Positions 9,764 to 18,790 are shown, counted from the first letter of the stretch. The stretch: DNA of 64,000 nucleotides from PALSA-1003 sp963791945 (GCA_963791945.1 CAWBUD010000002.1:1178001-1242000), one strand, 5' to 3'. Numbers and translations are program-made. The notes: a model not told the origin generated them from the letters alone.

Positions 9764-10705
9764 TCACGCCGCGGCGTTGACCGCGAGTCCGGCGTGCTTC
9801 AACGCCGCGGCGATTTGCGCCAGCTCCTCCACGGTCGGCGCCTGTGTCGGCGGACGCACTGTGGCGTCGCGAAGGATGCCCGCCATCGCCATCGCCGCCT
9901 TCATGCGGCCGTGCGCTTCGCCCGTGGGCTCGCCGGCGCCATAGACGGCATCCTTCAGCGGGTCGATCAACGCCTGGATGCGCATCGCCTGCTTGAGGTC
10001 TCCGGCTTGGACGGCCTTCAGCAAGTCGTGGATCAAATCGGGAACGAGCGAGGCAAAGCCGACCAGCGCGCCGTCGATGCCCTGCACCATCGACGCCAGG
10101 AGATATTCATCGTGGCACGTGAGCAACGCCTTGGTCGGATTGGCGTCACGGATCGCCTTGATGTCGCGCGCGTACTTGTTCATCTCGCGCTCGCCCATCT
10201 TGAACGCCTGCACGTAAGGCAGCCGGGCCAGCTCGGCCAGCAGGCTCGACGAGTACGATCCGCGCGTCCACGCCGGATAGATGTGCACGACGAGCGGCAG
10301 CCCGCTCGCCTTGCCGATCGCGTGGAAGTAATCGAGGCAATGCTCGGGCTTGAAGCCGAAGCGGAGCCAGTGATGCGGCGGCATGATGTCGAGACCGGCA
10401 GCCCCCGCTTCCTTGGCCCATCCCGCTTGCTCGACCGCGTCGTCGATACCTTCGCAGACAATGGACGAGATCACCGGGCAGAGGTCCTTGACCGCCGCGG
10501 CGGTGACGCGAGTTACTTCGGCGCGCTCGCGCGGCGTGAGCGAGAAGACTTCACCCGTGTGGCCGTTGGTCATCAGCGCGGTCACACCGGGCCGCTTGGC
10601 GAGCCACTGCGCGAATCGCTTGAGCTCGACGTCGTCGATGGAGAGATCTTTCCGGAATGGAACCGCGATGGCGGGGATGATGCCGTGGAAGTTGATGGCT
10701 GGCAC
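9764..10705 (-). CDS. Dihydrodipicolinate synthase/N-acetylneuraminate lyase-family protein
   Basis: This 313-residue class I aldolase/dehydratase is related to DapA, KDG aldolase and 5-dehydro-4-deoxyglucarate dehydratase. It has GIIPAIAVPFRKDLSIDD at the N-terminus, NGHTGEVFSLTPRERAEV (the GTTGE-equivalent site), a Tyr in HIYPAW and the Schiff-base Lys in QAFKMGE (~168). Being first of a catabolic operon with tarD and an SDR, it probably acts on a keto-deoxy acid, not in lysine synthesis. GTG at 10705 has a perfect AGGAGG upstream. The LysR gene is divergently transcribed 103 bases away. Confidence 0.88.
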   Translation of the reverse strand: MPAINFHGIIPAIAVPFRKDLSIDDVELKRFAQWLAKRPGVTALMTNGHTGEVFSLTPRERAEVTRVTAAAVKDLCPVISSIVCEGIDDAVEQAGWAKEAGAAGLDIMPPHHWLRFGFKPEHCLDYFHAIGKASGLPLVVHIYPAWTRGSYSSSLLAELARLPYVQAFKMGEREMNKYARDIKAIRDANPTKALLTCHDEYLLASMVQGIDGALVGFASLVPDLIHDLLKAVQAGDLKQAMRIQALIDPLKDAVYGAGEPTGEAHGRMKAAMAMAGILRDATVRPPTQAPTVEELAQIAAALKHAGLAVNAAA

Positions 10706-10741
10706 GAGGCCTCCTATGACCGGTTACGCTACAGATGACTT

Positions 10742-10756
10742 CGAATTGATTGTTCG
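10742..10756. promoter_or_regulatory. Candidate LysR-type operator between aldolase operon and lysR gene
   Basis: The 103-base divergent space holds the dyad CGAA-N7-TTCG. A short interrupted palindrome of about 15 bases is what LysR-type regulators bind. Its position between the two divergent starts fits joint control of the regulator and the tarD operon. This is inference from one site only. Confidence 0.35.
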
Positions 10757-10808
10757 GTACTGTGTGCTTTGAGGCGGCGCCCGTCCAATACCAGATACGC
10801 ATAACTCC

Positions 10809-11741
10809 ATGCGTCTGCTGAATCGCCCCTTCGAAATCATCTGGCTTCAGGACTTCCTGGCGCTTGCCGACAGCGGCAGCTTTTCACGCGCGGCCGAGGA
10901 GCGTCACGTCGCGCAGCCCGCGTTCAGCCGGCGCATCCGTTCGCTCGAAGAATGGCTTGGCGCGACGCTGATCGATCGCAGCACGCACCCGGCCTCGCTG
11001 ACCGAAGCGGGGATCCGCTTCAGACCGCTCGCCGCGGACATCCTTCATCGCGTTGCGACCGCCCGAGACGAGACGCGAACTGCGCAAGCGACTGCCGCAG
11101 CGACGTTGCGCTTCGCGGCAACGCACGCGCTGTCGCTCACGTTCTTTCCGACATGGATTCGCAGCCTTGAATCCAGCATGCACGGTGCGCCGATTCATCT
11201 CATTTCGGACAGCCTGCAGGCATGCGAGGAGCTGATGCTGCATGGTCGTGCGCAATTGCTCCTGTGCCACTACCACCCGAAAGTCGAGAACCGGCTCGAT
11301 CCTGGGGAGTTCCAGTCGGTGCGTGTCGGCAAGGACACCTTGATCCCCGTCGTGGCTCCGAACGGACCGGTTTTGCCTGAATCTCATCCAGCGCGGCAGC
11401 GTAAGGACAAGCTACCCGTCCTCGCGTACAGCGATGCGTCCGGTCTCGGTCGGATCCTTCAGATGCTTCTGGGCACCACGCTGGACGATGCGCAGGTCGA
11501 GTTCGTCTTTACCGCGCACCTGGCGGTGGTGCTGAAGTCGATGGCGATACAGGGCCGAGGAATCGCATGGCTGCCGGAGAGTCTGATTGAAGAGGATCTC
11601 GCCGCGAAGCGTCTCGTCCCGGCCGGCGCCGCTCGCTGGAGCATTCCGCTCCAGATCCGCCTGTTTCGCAGGCGCGGCCTGCAGGGGTCCGTCGCCGAGG
11701 AGTTCTGGAAGATCGCGAAAGGCGGCGCAGCCGCGGAATAG
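10809..11741 (+). CDS. LysR-family transcriptional regulator
   Basis: This 310-residue protein has an N-terminal winged helix-turn-helix: WLQDFLALADSGSFSRAAEERHVAQPAFSRRIRSLEEWLG, where SFSRAAEERHVAQPAFSR is the recognition region (~23-40). A C-terminal LysR substrate-binding domain follows (about residues 90-300). It is divergent from the aldolase/SDR/tarD/ABC operon and most likely controls it in response to an acid substrate or intermediate. No signs of damage. After it, 263 bases of convergent intergenic DNA show no feature I can name. Confidence 0.93.
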   Translation: MRLLNRPFEIIWLQDFLALADSGSFSRAAEERHVAQPAFSRRIRSLEEWLGATLIDRSTHPASLTEAGIRFRPLAADILHRVATARDETRTAQATAAATLRFAATHALSLTFFPTWIRSLESSMHGAPIHLISDSLQACEELMLHGRAQLLLCHYHPKVENRLDPGEFQSVRVGKDTLIPVVAPNGPVLPESHPARQRKDKLPVLAYSDASGLGRILQMLLGTTLDDAQVEFVFTAHLAVVLKSMAIQGRGIAWLPESLIEEDLAAKRLVPAGAARWSIPLQIRLFRRRGLQGSVAEEFWKIAKGGAAAE

Positions 11742-12004
11742 GCTCTCTTTCGGCCGGCGAGGAAAATGCACGCCATGCCGGCAAGACTAGCGGGCCGGAC
11801 TCGTTCGTAACTGGCGTGACCTCTGGCCTTGCGAACCAGCGCGCACCACACGGGCGCACGCGATTACCGGCATCGCTGCCGGCAGCCGGCAACGTGGCTC
11901 TCCGACGTCCAAAACGTGTATACGTACCGTCGTCGGCCGCGTGCGGTCGATCCGCAGGAAGGTCCATTCCGTCACATCAAAGGGAAGTGTCGCTAAGGCG
12001 GCGG

Positions 12005-13048
12005 TTACTCTTTGCCGCGCCCGGCGTCGACGACATCGTTCGTCCAGAAGGCCTGCGGTCCGGGGCTTGCCGCGAGCGGCTTGCCGAGCGCCTCACCCGA
12101 CTCGGTGGTGAACGCGAGCAGCTCGGCAATGCCTTCGGGGCTCATCTTCCCCTCGGTGCGGAGTCCTGGCGCCATCGTCGTGATCGCGGCGAGCACCACG
12201 TCGGCGCTCAGCGCAGGATAGAACTGACGCTGGATGCTGGCCGCGGCGCTCTTCTCGTCCTTGAGCACGGACCGGCTGGCCGCCTGGAGCGCGCGCGCCG
12301 TCCTCGCCGCCAATTTGAACCGTTCGCCGTCGAGCGGCGTCTTCGCGACGAGCACCAGGAAGGGCACGTGCTCGAGCTTCGGAAACTCCTGGCCGAGGCG
12401 GATGAACACCTTGCCCGTGCCCGCGTGCTCGGTCAACACGCCTTCCGGCGGCGAGAGCACGAAGCCGTCGATCTGCCCGTGGTCCATCGCAGCGCGAATG
12501 GCCGGCGGGGGCCCGATCAGGGCGATCTTGACTTCGTTCTGCTTGTCCAGCCCACCCTGGGCGATGAGCCAGCGCACCGCCCGGTCCTGAGCCCCGCCGA
12601 CCGCGCTGACACCGATGGTCGCCCCCTTCAACGCCTGGATGCGCTTCTGGAGCGGGTCGCCAGCGCTCGCGCCGGTGCGCTTGAGAAACTCGTTGGAGAC
12701 GACCAGCTCCAAGGTCACCTGCGACATCAGAGAGTAGATGAGTTGAAACGGCTGCCCTTTCGCGATCGCTGCAAGCGCGGTGTCGGAGCCCACGGCCGCG
12801 AAATCGATGTCGCCGGAATCGAGCGCGGCGAGCGCCGCGGGGTCGCCGCCGCGAATCTGGGTGAACTCCAGGTCGAGCTGCTGGTCGTTGAAGCTGCCGA
12901 TCGCGCGCGCCGCCAGCACCGGCAGGAAACTCATGGTGGGCACCGCCTGCCCGATGCGCACGGTTGTCTTCTGCGCCCGAACGGACTGTGCGGGCAGCGC
13001 CGCTACGATGGCGGCCATCAACACGATCGCGAATCCCAGACGCTTCAT
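12005..13048 (-). CDS. NitT/TauT-type ABC transporter substrate-binding protein
   Basis: This 347-residue periplasmic receptor has a Sec signal peptide (KRLGFAIVLMAAIVAALPAQ, cleavage near SVRAQ). The mature part has an NMT1/SsuA-like pattern: VRIGQAVPTMSFLPVLAARAIG, LDLEFTQIRGGDPAALAALDSGDIDFAAVGSD and ALKGATIGVSAVGGAQDRAVRWLIAQGGL. It is the last gene of a five-gene operon, 33 bases after the permease. The ligand is unknown; the operon's cyclodeaminase-like enzyme hints at an amino acid or imino acid derivative. Confidence 0.88.
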   Translation of the reverse strand: MKRLGFAIVLMAAIVAALPAQSVRAQKTTVRIGQAVPTMSFLPVLAARAIGSFNDQQLDLEFTQIRGGDPAALAALDSGDIDFAAVGSDTALAAIAKGQPFQLIYSLMSQVTLELVVSNEFLKRTGASAGDPLQKRIQALKGATIGVSAVGGAQDRAVRWLIAQGGLDKQNEVKIALIGPPPAIRAAMDHGQIDGFVLSPPEGVLTEHAGTGKVFIRLGQEFPKLEHVPFLVLVAKTPLDGERFKLAARTARALQAASRSVLKDEKSAAASIQRQFYPALSADVVLAAITTMAPGLRTEGKMSPEGIAELLAFTTESGEALGKPLAASPGPQAFWTNDVVDAGRGKE

Positions 13049-13081
13049 GGCGACTCTCCTCTCGATTGAGCTTCGTTTGCG

Positions 13082-13888
13082 CTAGAGCTCTTGTTGCTCC
13101 GCGCCCGACGGCGGTGGACGCCACTGCAGAAGGCGACGTTCGAGCCGCGTCGCGAGCGCGTTGGCGAGGATCACGAACGTAAGCAGGATGGCAATGCCCG
13201 CGAACACCCCGGCCGGATCGTAGTTCGACGACGCCTGGACGATGTAGAGCCCCAGGCCGCGCGTGGAGGAAGTGAACTCGCCCACGATCACGCCGATCAC
13301 GCTATACGGAATCGCCATGCGCATGCCCATGATCACGAACGGCGCGGCCGCGGGCAAGTAGACGTGGCGGGTCAATTGGCCCTCGCTCGCGCCCAGGATC
13401 AGAGTCATGTTGACGATGTCGCGGTCCACGGCGCGCACACCCATGTAGACGTTGTAGAAGACGAGAAAAAACACCATGACGGCTGCCAGTGCCACTTTCG
13501 ACCCGACTCCGATGCCGAACCAGATGATGAAAAGCGGCGCCAGCGCGATCTTGGGGATGCCGTAGAACGCCATCACGTACGGCTCGAACACCGCCGCGAC
13601 CCTGGGCAAGCGGGCGAGCGCGTAGCCGGTGACGATCCCCACGCTCACGCCGATGAGATAACCCAGCACGAGCTCCTGGCCAGTGGTCGCGAGGTCGGGA
13701 AAGATCGCGCCGGTGGCGAAGATCTCGTAGAGGCGCTGCGCGACATCGGTCGGCTTGCTGATGTAGATCGTGCGGATGACGCGACCGGAAGCCCATTGCC
13801 AGAGCAACAGAAGCGCGATCCCGGGCAGCAGGCCGAGAGCGAGGCCGACCGCGCGCGAGCGCCCCGAGCGAAGGGTCTGCTCGCTCAC
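13082..13888 (-). CDS. NitT/TauT-type ABC transporter permease
   Basis: This 268-residue inner-membrane protein of the BPD_transp_1 family has about six helices. The hallmark FYGIPKIALAPLFIIWFGIGVGSK and the coupling segment NMTLILGASEGQLTRHVYLPAAAP show that it pairs with an SsuB/TauB-type ATPase. ATG at 13888 overlaps the stop of that ATPase by four bases (ATGA). It is separate from the paralogous set at 4,826-7,643 and clearly diverged from it, so this is not a recent duplication. Confidence 0.9.
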   Translation of the reverse strand: MSEQTLRSGRSRAVGLALGLLPGIALLLLWQWASGRVIRTIYISKPTDVAQRLYEIFATGAIFPDLATTGQELVLGYLIGVSVGIVTGYALARLPRVAAVFEPYVMAFYGIPKIALAPLFIIWFGIGVGSKVALAAVMVFFLVFYNVYMGVRAVDRDIVNMTLILGASEGQLTRHVYLPAAAPFVIMGMRMAIPYSVIGVIVGEFTSSTRGLGLYIVQASSNYDPAGVFAGIAILLTFVILANALATRLERRLLQWRPPPSGAEQQEL

Positions 13889-14709
13889 GACATGATTCCC
13901 GCCGCAGCTTCGGCCGCCGGTCGCGCGACCTCCGACTGGAATATCGTCCAGACGCGGTCGTAGAGCTCGGTGAAGCCCGGGGTATGGAACGGCTGGAAGA
14001 CATTTCTCGGCCGTTCCAGCTCGATGGGGATGTCGGCCTTGAGCCTGGTCGGTTGGCGACTGAGCAGCACGACGTTATCGGCGAGCACGACCGCCTCCGT
14101 CAGGTCGTGCGTCACGAAAACGACGGTCGTCCCATGCCTGCGCCACAGCGACTGCAGGTCGTCCTGCATCACCATGCGGGTCTGTGCATCGAGCGACCCG
14201 AACGGCTCGTCCATCAGGATGACCTCCGGACGGTAGACCAGCGTGCGGGCGATGGCGGCGCGCTTCTGCATGCCGCCGGAGAGCTGGTGCGGATAATGAT
14301 CCTCGAATCCCGCGAGGCCCACCGCGTTTACGATGTCGCGGACGCGCCCCGCGCGTTCGTCGGGCGGCACCTGCCGCAGCAGGAGCGGCAGCTCGACGTT
14401 CTGCCGCAGCGTCTTCCAGGGCAGAAGCTGCGCCTGCTGCGGCACGAACCCGATCGCGCGATTGACCGATCGGATTGCAGCGCCGTTTTGCCTCACGCCG
14501 CCGGACGTCGGAGAGAGAAGGCCCGCGGCCATGTGCAGGAGCGTGCTCTTGCCACAACCGCTCGGTCCAACCACGGCGGTGAACTGGCCGGGCCGGACGT
14601 CGAACGAAATGCCGTCGAGCACGCGCCGGCTGCCGCTGCCGGAGGGCAGACGGAAATCCTGCACAATGTCTTCGAATGCCAGGGCCGGCCCTGCGCTCGC
14701 TTTCACCAT
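13885..14709 (-). CDS. NitT/TauT-type ABC transporter ATP-binding protein
   Basis: This 274-residue ATPase has Walker A GPSGCGKST (~49-57), Q-loop GFVPQQAQLLPWK, signature LSGGMQKRAAIARTLV, Walker B VILMDEPFGSLD and the H-loop His in FVTHDLTEAVVLAD. The true start is the ATG at 14709. A much longer open frame continues upstream, but only as a shadow of the genes there. It overlaps the stop of the PhnD-like receptor by seven bases, so the two are translationally coupled. Confidence 0.92.
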   Translation of the reverse strand: MVKASAGPALAFEDIVQDFRLPSGSGSRRVLDGISFDVRPGQFTAVVGPSGCGKSTLLHMAAGLLSPTSGGVRQNGAAIRSVNRAIGFVPQQAQLLPWKTLRQNVELPLLLRQVPPDERAGRVRDIVNAVGLAGFEDHYPHQLSGGMQKRAAIARTLVYRPEVILMDEPFGSLDAQTRMVMQDDLQSLWRRHGTTVVFVTHDLTEAVVLADNVVLLSRQPTRLKADIPIELERPRNVFQPFHTPGFTELYDRVWTIFQSEVARPAAEAAAGIMS

Positions 14710-15503
14710 GGGTCGCCGTAGCGTGTCGCCGCGTCCAGCACGGGCCCGATCGCGGCGTAATCGGACTCGGCCGGCACGGCGAAACGATCGAGCAGCAGCG
14801 TCGCGCGCTGCGCGGCCAGCTCCCGCGCCGTACCTGCGGCGGAGAGTGCCGTTCGCAGTCTCGCCAGATCCGCTCCCGCGATCTCCACGCCCGCTACGAG
14901 CGGAGGAATCGGCGCCGCGCGGGTCGATCCGATCGTTTTCACCTGCGAAGCAAGCTCCGGGGCCCCGGCTTTGAGAAGATCGTGGTAATAGCTGTCGAGC
15001 GGCGCCACGTCGATCTCTCCGGCGGCGAGCGCTTCGATCAGACTCCTTGCGTTGACGAACCCGCCCACCACCTTGCGATAGAGAGGTCCGGGGGACGCTT
15101 CGCGATATAAGCGCAGGTGGCTGCGCAGCGCGACACATCCGGACAGCGAATCGGGCAGCGTGTAGCCGACGATGCCGCCGAAGGTGTCCGGAAGGCGCTC
15201 GTAAGGCGCGTTCGCTCGGACCGCAATGTCGGTGAAGTAGATCGGCAGGCCGCCGTAGCGCGCGGGCGAAGGCACCGGCGCGGCCACGAGCGTCGGTCGC
15301 GGCTGACGCCGCACGTAGGCGAGCCCGCACATCATCACGCAGCCCAGATCGGCCCTTACCCAGAGCGAAGCGAGCGGCGCGGGCGCTTCGTAGTCGTGAA
15401 TCTCCCACGCGAGGCGTGCGCGCTTCAGCGCCCAGCCCAGTATTTCCTCCCATGCCTGCTTCGCGGCGGGTGTGGCGGAATACATGCGTGCATTGACGAT
15501 CAC
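14703..15503 (-). CDS. PhnD/transferrin-like periplasmic-binding-fold protein without signal peptide
   Basis: This 266-residue protein has the type 2 periplasmic-binding fold of PhnD/SsuA-like receptors. Landmarks are DLGCVMMCGLAYVR, LPIYFTDIAVRANAPYERLPDTFGGIVGYTLPDSLSG and ALAAGEIDVAPLDSYYHDLL. No signal peptide or lipobox is visible: the protein starts MIVNARMYSATPAAKQAWEEIL (GTG 15503; ATG six codons later is an alternative). It lies 9 bases after the cyclodeaminase gene and overlaps the ATPase gene. The operon therefore has two binding-fold proteins, one exported (12005) and this one apparently cytoplasmic. It may be a sensor or enzyme subunit rather than a transport receptor. Confidence 0.75.
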   Translation of the reverse strand: MIVNARMYSATPAAKQAWEEILGWALKRARLAWEIHDYEAPAPLASLWVRADLGCVMMCGLAYVRRQPRPTLVAAPVPSPARYGGLPIYFTDIAVRANAPYERLPDTFGGIVGYTLPDSLSGCVALRSHLRLYREASPGPLYRKVVGGFVNARSLIEALAAGEIDVAPLDSYYHDLLKAGAPELASQVKTIGSTRAAPIPPLVAGVEIAGADLARLRTALSAAGTARELAAQRATLLLDRFAVPAESDYAAIGPVLDAATRYGDPW

Positions 15504-15512
15504 CCACGCGCC

Positions 15513-16529
15513 TCAACGGTAAAGCAGTTCCTGTCCGATGCCCATGCGGCGCGCCTTTTCGAGCATCGCGGCGCCGAGCGCGATGTCGGACAGCGAGAGC
15601 CCGCGGTGCCAGAGCAGATTGGTCTCCGCATCGCTTTCGCGCCCGGGGCGCAGCCCCGCGACGACCTGTCCGAGCTCGGCATGGAGGTTGCGTTCCGACA
15701 GGCGCCCGGAGTCGACGTGGGTGCGCAACGCACCGAACGGTCCCATCGTGGCTTGCCCCCAGTCGTCCACGACGATCTTGTCCATGATGTCGGTGAGCGA
15801 GAGCTCGACCGCACTCACCGTACCGTACGGAATGACGCAGGCGCCTTTGGCGATCCAGGATGTCCGGAGCAGCGGCGCGGGCTTCTCCAGCCGCGACGCC
15901 TCTACGACGATATCGGCGCCCGTCACGCACGACTCCCAGTCATCCGCCACCTTCACCGGCTTGCCCAGGTCCCGTCCGATCCGGGCTGCGAACGCCTCGC
16001 GGCTCTCCGGGCGGCGCGAGTGCACGCGGATCTCATCGAAATCGAAAATCGAATCGAGCAGCCGCACGTTCCAGTAGGATGTGCCGCGCGCGCCGATATG
16101 ACCCAGAGACTTCGAGTCGCGGCGCGCCAGATGCTTCGCGCCGATGGCGGTGACCGCACCGGTACGCATATCGGTAAGGTCTGAGGCGTCGATCACTGCG
16201 ACCGGCGCTCCCGTCCTTGGGTCGAGGAGGTTCAGAAGCGCAAGCTCCGAGGGCAGCCCGCGCTCGTAGTTGCGATAGAAATCCCCCACCACCTTCACGC
16301 CCGCAAGGGCGAGCGGTCGAATATAGCCGCGGAGCACATTGAAGTGGCCGGGCTGGTCCTTTTCCGGGACGAGGTGCACACGCGGCTCGATCGTCGTTTC
16401 GCCGCGCCCCTGCGCCATGAGCCCCGCTTCGACCGCCGCGAGGATTTCCTCGTCGGTCATGGCGAGCGCCTCGACATCGTCGTGACTCAGGTAGCGAAGG
16501 AAGATCTCGGCCATCGTGTTGTCGGGCAA
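15513..16529 (-). CDS. Ornithine cyclodeaminase/mu-crystallin-family protein
   Basis: This 338-residue NAD(P)-dependent enzyme is of the OCD/mu-crystallin family, whose members are ornithine cyclodeaminases, alanine dehydrogenases or imine reductases. Key parts are EPRVHLVPEKDQPGHFNVLRGYI, LADMRTG-equivalent DLTDMRTGAVTAIGAKHLAR, the degenerate nucleotide site LGHIGARGTSYWNVRLL (normally GxGxQ) and DDWGQATMGPFGALR. It heads the ABC operon. A TTG start at 16529 has GGAG eight bases upstream; ATG at 16514 is the alternative. Databases sometimes label close relatives 'tyramine oxidase subunit B'. The true reaction is unknown. Confidence 0.82.
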   Translation of the reverse strand: MPDNTMAEIFLRYLSHDDVEALAMTDEEILAAVEAGLMAQGRGETTIEPRVHLVPEKDQPGHFNVLRGYIRPLALAGVKVVGDFYRNYERGLPSELALLNLLDPRTGAPVAVIDASDLTDMRTGAVTAIGAKHLARRDSKSLGHIGARGTSYWNVRLLDSIFDFDEIRVHSRRPESREAFAARIGRDLGKPVKVADDWESCVTGADIVVEASRLEKPAPLLRTSWIAKGACVIPYGTVSAVELSLTDIMDKIVVDDWGQATMGPFGALRTHVDSGRLSERNLHAELGQVVAGLRPGRESDAETNLLWHRGLSLSDIALGAAMLEKARRMGIGQELLYR

Positions 16530-16906
16530 GGCGCGAGCTCCACGAACGCGACGCTCACCACAGGGCTGTCCGGCAATGTTGTCGAATCAGCCTGTTGTTC
16601 GTGACGCTACATGTACGCGCGCGGCCGGTCAACGAACGCGACCACGTGCCCGACAGGACGACCGCGGCACGAGCAACGCGGCATCGCCCGGACGTGCCCC
16701 AAGTAGGACTTCCACCGAAGGACTGGCAGAGCCTGCCTACAGGAAGATCGGCCTCCTGCCGATAGCCCGTCGCACCGCGCGAGCGCAGGATAGCTTCGTC
16801 GAGACAGCCGGGAAGAAGCGAACCGTCATTGCATCGCTGGCCGCGCCGGCCATGCGGCGTGGCATTCCGGGTCTCGCGAGCCCCTTGACCAGGCAGGAGA
16901 CCCCGT
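16530..16906. other. Intergenic region between divergent genes, no gene recognised
   Basis: These 377 bases separate the cyclodeaminase operon (minus) from the small secreted protein (plus) and must hold both promoters. Open frames of 165 and 174 codons cross it on the two strands, but they are Arg/Ala-rich with no recognisable motif or convincing start. I see no hairpin terminator or repeat. Confidence 0.5.
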
Positions 16907-17446
16907 ATGCTTATTCCACTCCATCGATTCGCTGTTCGCAGACTTGCGCTGGCGGCTGCCATCGCGGCGCTGCCGCTCACAGCCTTCGCATGGGGATCGC
17001 AGGCCGGCGATAACGGCCGGCAACCCATCGGCGCCGACAACGATTCTCCGCGCCAGGCGATTCCAAACGAGACCAGCAACGACGTACCGATCGACTACCA
17101 GGCGGGGACGGCGTATTACGGCGCGACGACGGCGCATCAGCGGGCCCTGTACTACTGTGACCAGAAGCCGGTTGCGCTCCAGGACGCCTGCCGGGAAGCC
17201 GCGGACGCCCGTTACGGATTTCCGAGTGATAGCTACGTCGCGAGCTATCCGGGGTACATGACGTACTACTACCCCTACGCCAGCGGACCGGTGTACTGGC
17301 GCTATGAGGCGTACCCTGCGACTCCGGACTATTACGTCTATTCGCCGTATCCGAGCAACACGTGGATGGGCAACGTCAACCGTTGCGCTCCATTGTACGG
17401 CGCGGCGCGCGCGGATTGCCTGCACGGCTCTTCGACCGGCGGTTGA
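16907..17446 (+). CDS. Secreted tyrosine-rich hypothetical protein
   Basis: This 179-residue protein is of unknown function. It has a clear signal peptide (RRLALAAAIAALPLTAFA, cleavage near AFAWG). The mature part is unusually rich in Tyr, Pro and Ser, including PGYMTYYYPYASGPVYWRYEAYPATPDYYVY (~118-149 in part), and has four Cys (YYCDQ, DACREA, VNRCAPL, ADCLHG) that could form two disulfides. A ribosome site AGGCAGGAGA precedes the ATG. It is monocistronic, with a strong terminator 230 bases downstream. An outer-membrane or envelope location is plausible. I recognise no family. Confidence 0.72.
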   Translation: MLIPLHRFAVRRLALAAAIAALPLTAFAWGSQAGDNGRQPIGADNDSPRQAIPNETSNDVPIDYQAGTAYYGATTAHQRALYYCDQKPVALQDACREAADARYGFPSDSYVASYPGYMTYYYPYASGPVYWRYEAYPATPDYYVYSPYPSNTWMGNVNRCAPLYGAARADCLHGSSTGG

Positions 17447-17677
17447 AAGCGGTACGTCGCCCGCGTAGCTTCGCAGAGTGCCGCCTCTCGCGACAATGCG
17501 CCGCTATCTTCCTACAGTCGAATCCGCGCGGTCCTACATGAAAATCGGACTCGCGCCGATTGTCGCCGCGAGATAGTTCTGAGATCCTGCGCTCCAGGTA
17601 GGGCAGATCCATGGTGCGATTCGGCATGCCGACCGCAGTCCAGATCGTCCATCAGATCTGATCCCTGCCCCGGTTTC

Positions 17678-17709
17678 AAAAAACGCCTCGCCGCTCGCGA
17701 GGCGTTTTT
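17678..17709. terminator. Bidirectional rho-independent terminator
   Basis: AAAAACGCCTCGC (17679-17691) pairs with GCGAGGCGTTTTT across a five-base loop. A-run and T-run on opposite sides let it stop transcription from both the secreted-protein gene (plus) and the Bug receptor gene (minus). The other ~300 bases between those genes show nothing recognisable. Confidence 0.88.
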
Positions 17710-17781
17710 CCTTTGAAAGCTCGATATGCTTTATAGGTGTGCTCGGTCATCGGTGACTGCTCCTACAGGTATCGTCGTCGA

Positions 17782-18765
17782 CTAATCGAGCTTGCCGACG
17801 CGCCGCACGGCCTCTCCGAGCTTCTTGGCGTCGGCCTCCCAGAAGCGCTGCAGCTCCGGCGCGTCGAGATACTGCACCGGCGTCTCGACCGCAGCCAATG
17901 ACGAAACGAAGGCACTATCGGCAGCCGTAACGCGCGCCGCCTCGCGAAGCTTCGCGAGCACGGGTTCCGGCGTACCCGCCGGAGCGAAGAGCGCGGACCA
18001 CTGGAAGAACACCGTCGGGACACCGCTCTCGGTCAGCGTCGGCACGTCGGGCAGCGAAGCGAGCCGCTTGTCGCCCCACGACGCGAGCACCCGGACCTTG
18101 CCAGCCTTGACGTGCTGAATGACGGTCGACGGGCCCGTCGACAGCGCGTCGACGTTGCCGCTGAGCAGTCCCACGACCGCGGGGCCTCCGCCGGTGTAGG
18201 GCACATGCAGGAGCTTGATGCCCGCGCTGGTCGCGAACATCTCCATGGGCATGTGCATCGTCCCGTAGTTGCCGGACGAGCCGTACGTGATCGCGCCGGG
18301 CCGGCGCTTCGCGTCGGCGATGAAATCCTGAACCGTCTTCCACGGACTGTCGGCACGCACGGCGAGCACTGTGGGATCCGCGGTCAGCCGCGCGATCGGC
18401 ACGAACTGATCGAGCGTGTAGAGCGGCGAGCGCCCGGTTACCTTGTCGGCCTCGGGCAGGATCGATATCGAGGACAGCGCGAGGAGCAGCGTATAGCCGT
18501 CGGGCTTGGCCTTGGCGACGAAGCCCATGCCGATGCCGCCGCCCGCGCCCGGCTTGTTCTCGATCACCACGGGTTGCTTGAGATAGCGGCTCATCGCGTC
18601 CGCCGCCGGTCTCGCGACGATATCCGCGACGCCGCCCGGCGGGAACGGCACGACGAGCGCGATCGGTTTCGCCGGATACGGCTCCTGCGCGAAAGCCCCC
18701 GCCGCGAACAAGACCGCGGCCGCTCCTGTCGCGAAAGCGCAATGAAGCGATCGTCTACTGGTCAT
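17782..18765 (-). CDS. Tripartite tricarboxylate transporter receptor (Bug/TctC family)
   Basis: This 327-residue periplasmic receptor has a signal peptide (ATGAAAVLFAAGAFA, cleavage near AFAQEPYP). Bug landmarks are YPAKPIALVVPFPPGGVADIVARP, VVIENKPGAGGGIG and GYTLLLALSSISI near the start, and RRPGAITYGSSGNYGTMHMPMEMF in the middle. Family members bind carboxylates or aromatic acids. No TctA/TctB membrane subunits are nearby, the usual 'orphan Bug' situation in Burkholderiales. It is 25 bases downstream of an acyl-CoA dehydrogenase gene, likely its operon partner. Confidence 0.92.
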   Translation of the reverse strand: MTSRRSLHCAFATGAAAVLFAAGAFAQEPYPAKPIALVVPFPPGGVADIVARPAADAMSRYLKQPVVIENKPGAGGGIGMGFVAKAKPDGYTLLLALSSISILPEADKVTGRSPLYTLDQFVPIARLTADPTVLAVRADSPWKTVQDFIADAKRRPGAITYGSSGNYGTMHMPMEMFATSAGIKLLHVPYTGGGPAVVGLLSGNVDALSTGPSTVIQHVKAGKVRVLASWGDKRLASLPDVPTLTESGVPTVFFQWSALFAPAGTPEPVLAKLREAARVTAADSAFVSSLAAVETPVQYLDAPELQRFWEADAKKLGEAVRRVGKLD

Positions 18766-18790
18766 GGGATGCTCTCCCGTGGTCGAAGTT

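Noticed and set aside
13885..15930. 681-codon frame suggesting a fused ATPase
   Set aside because: Residues before the ATG at 14709 are a shadow of the PhnD-like and cyclodeaminase genes.
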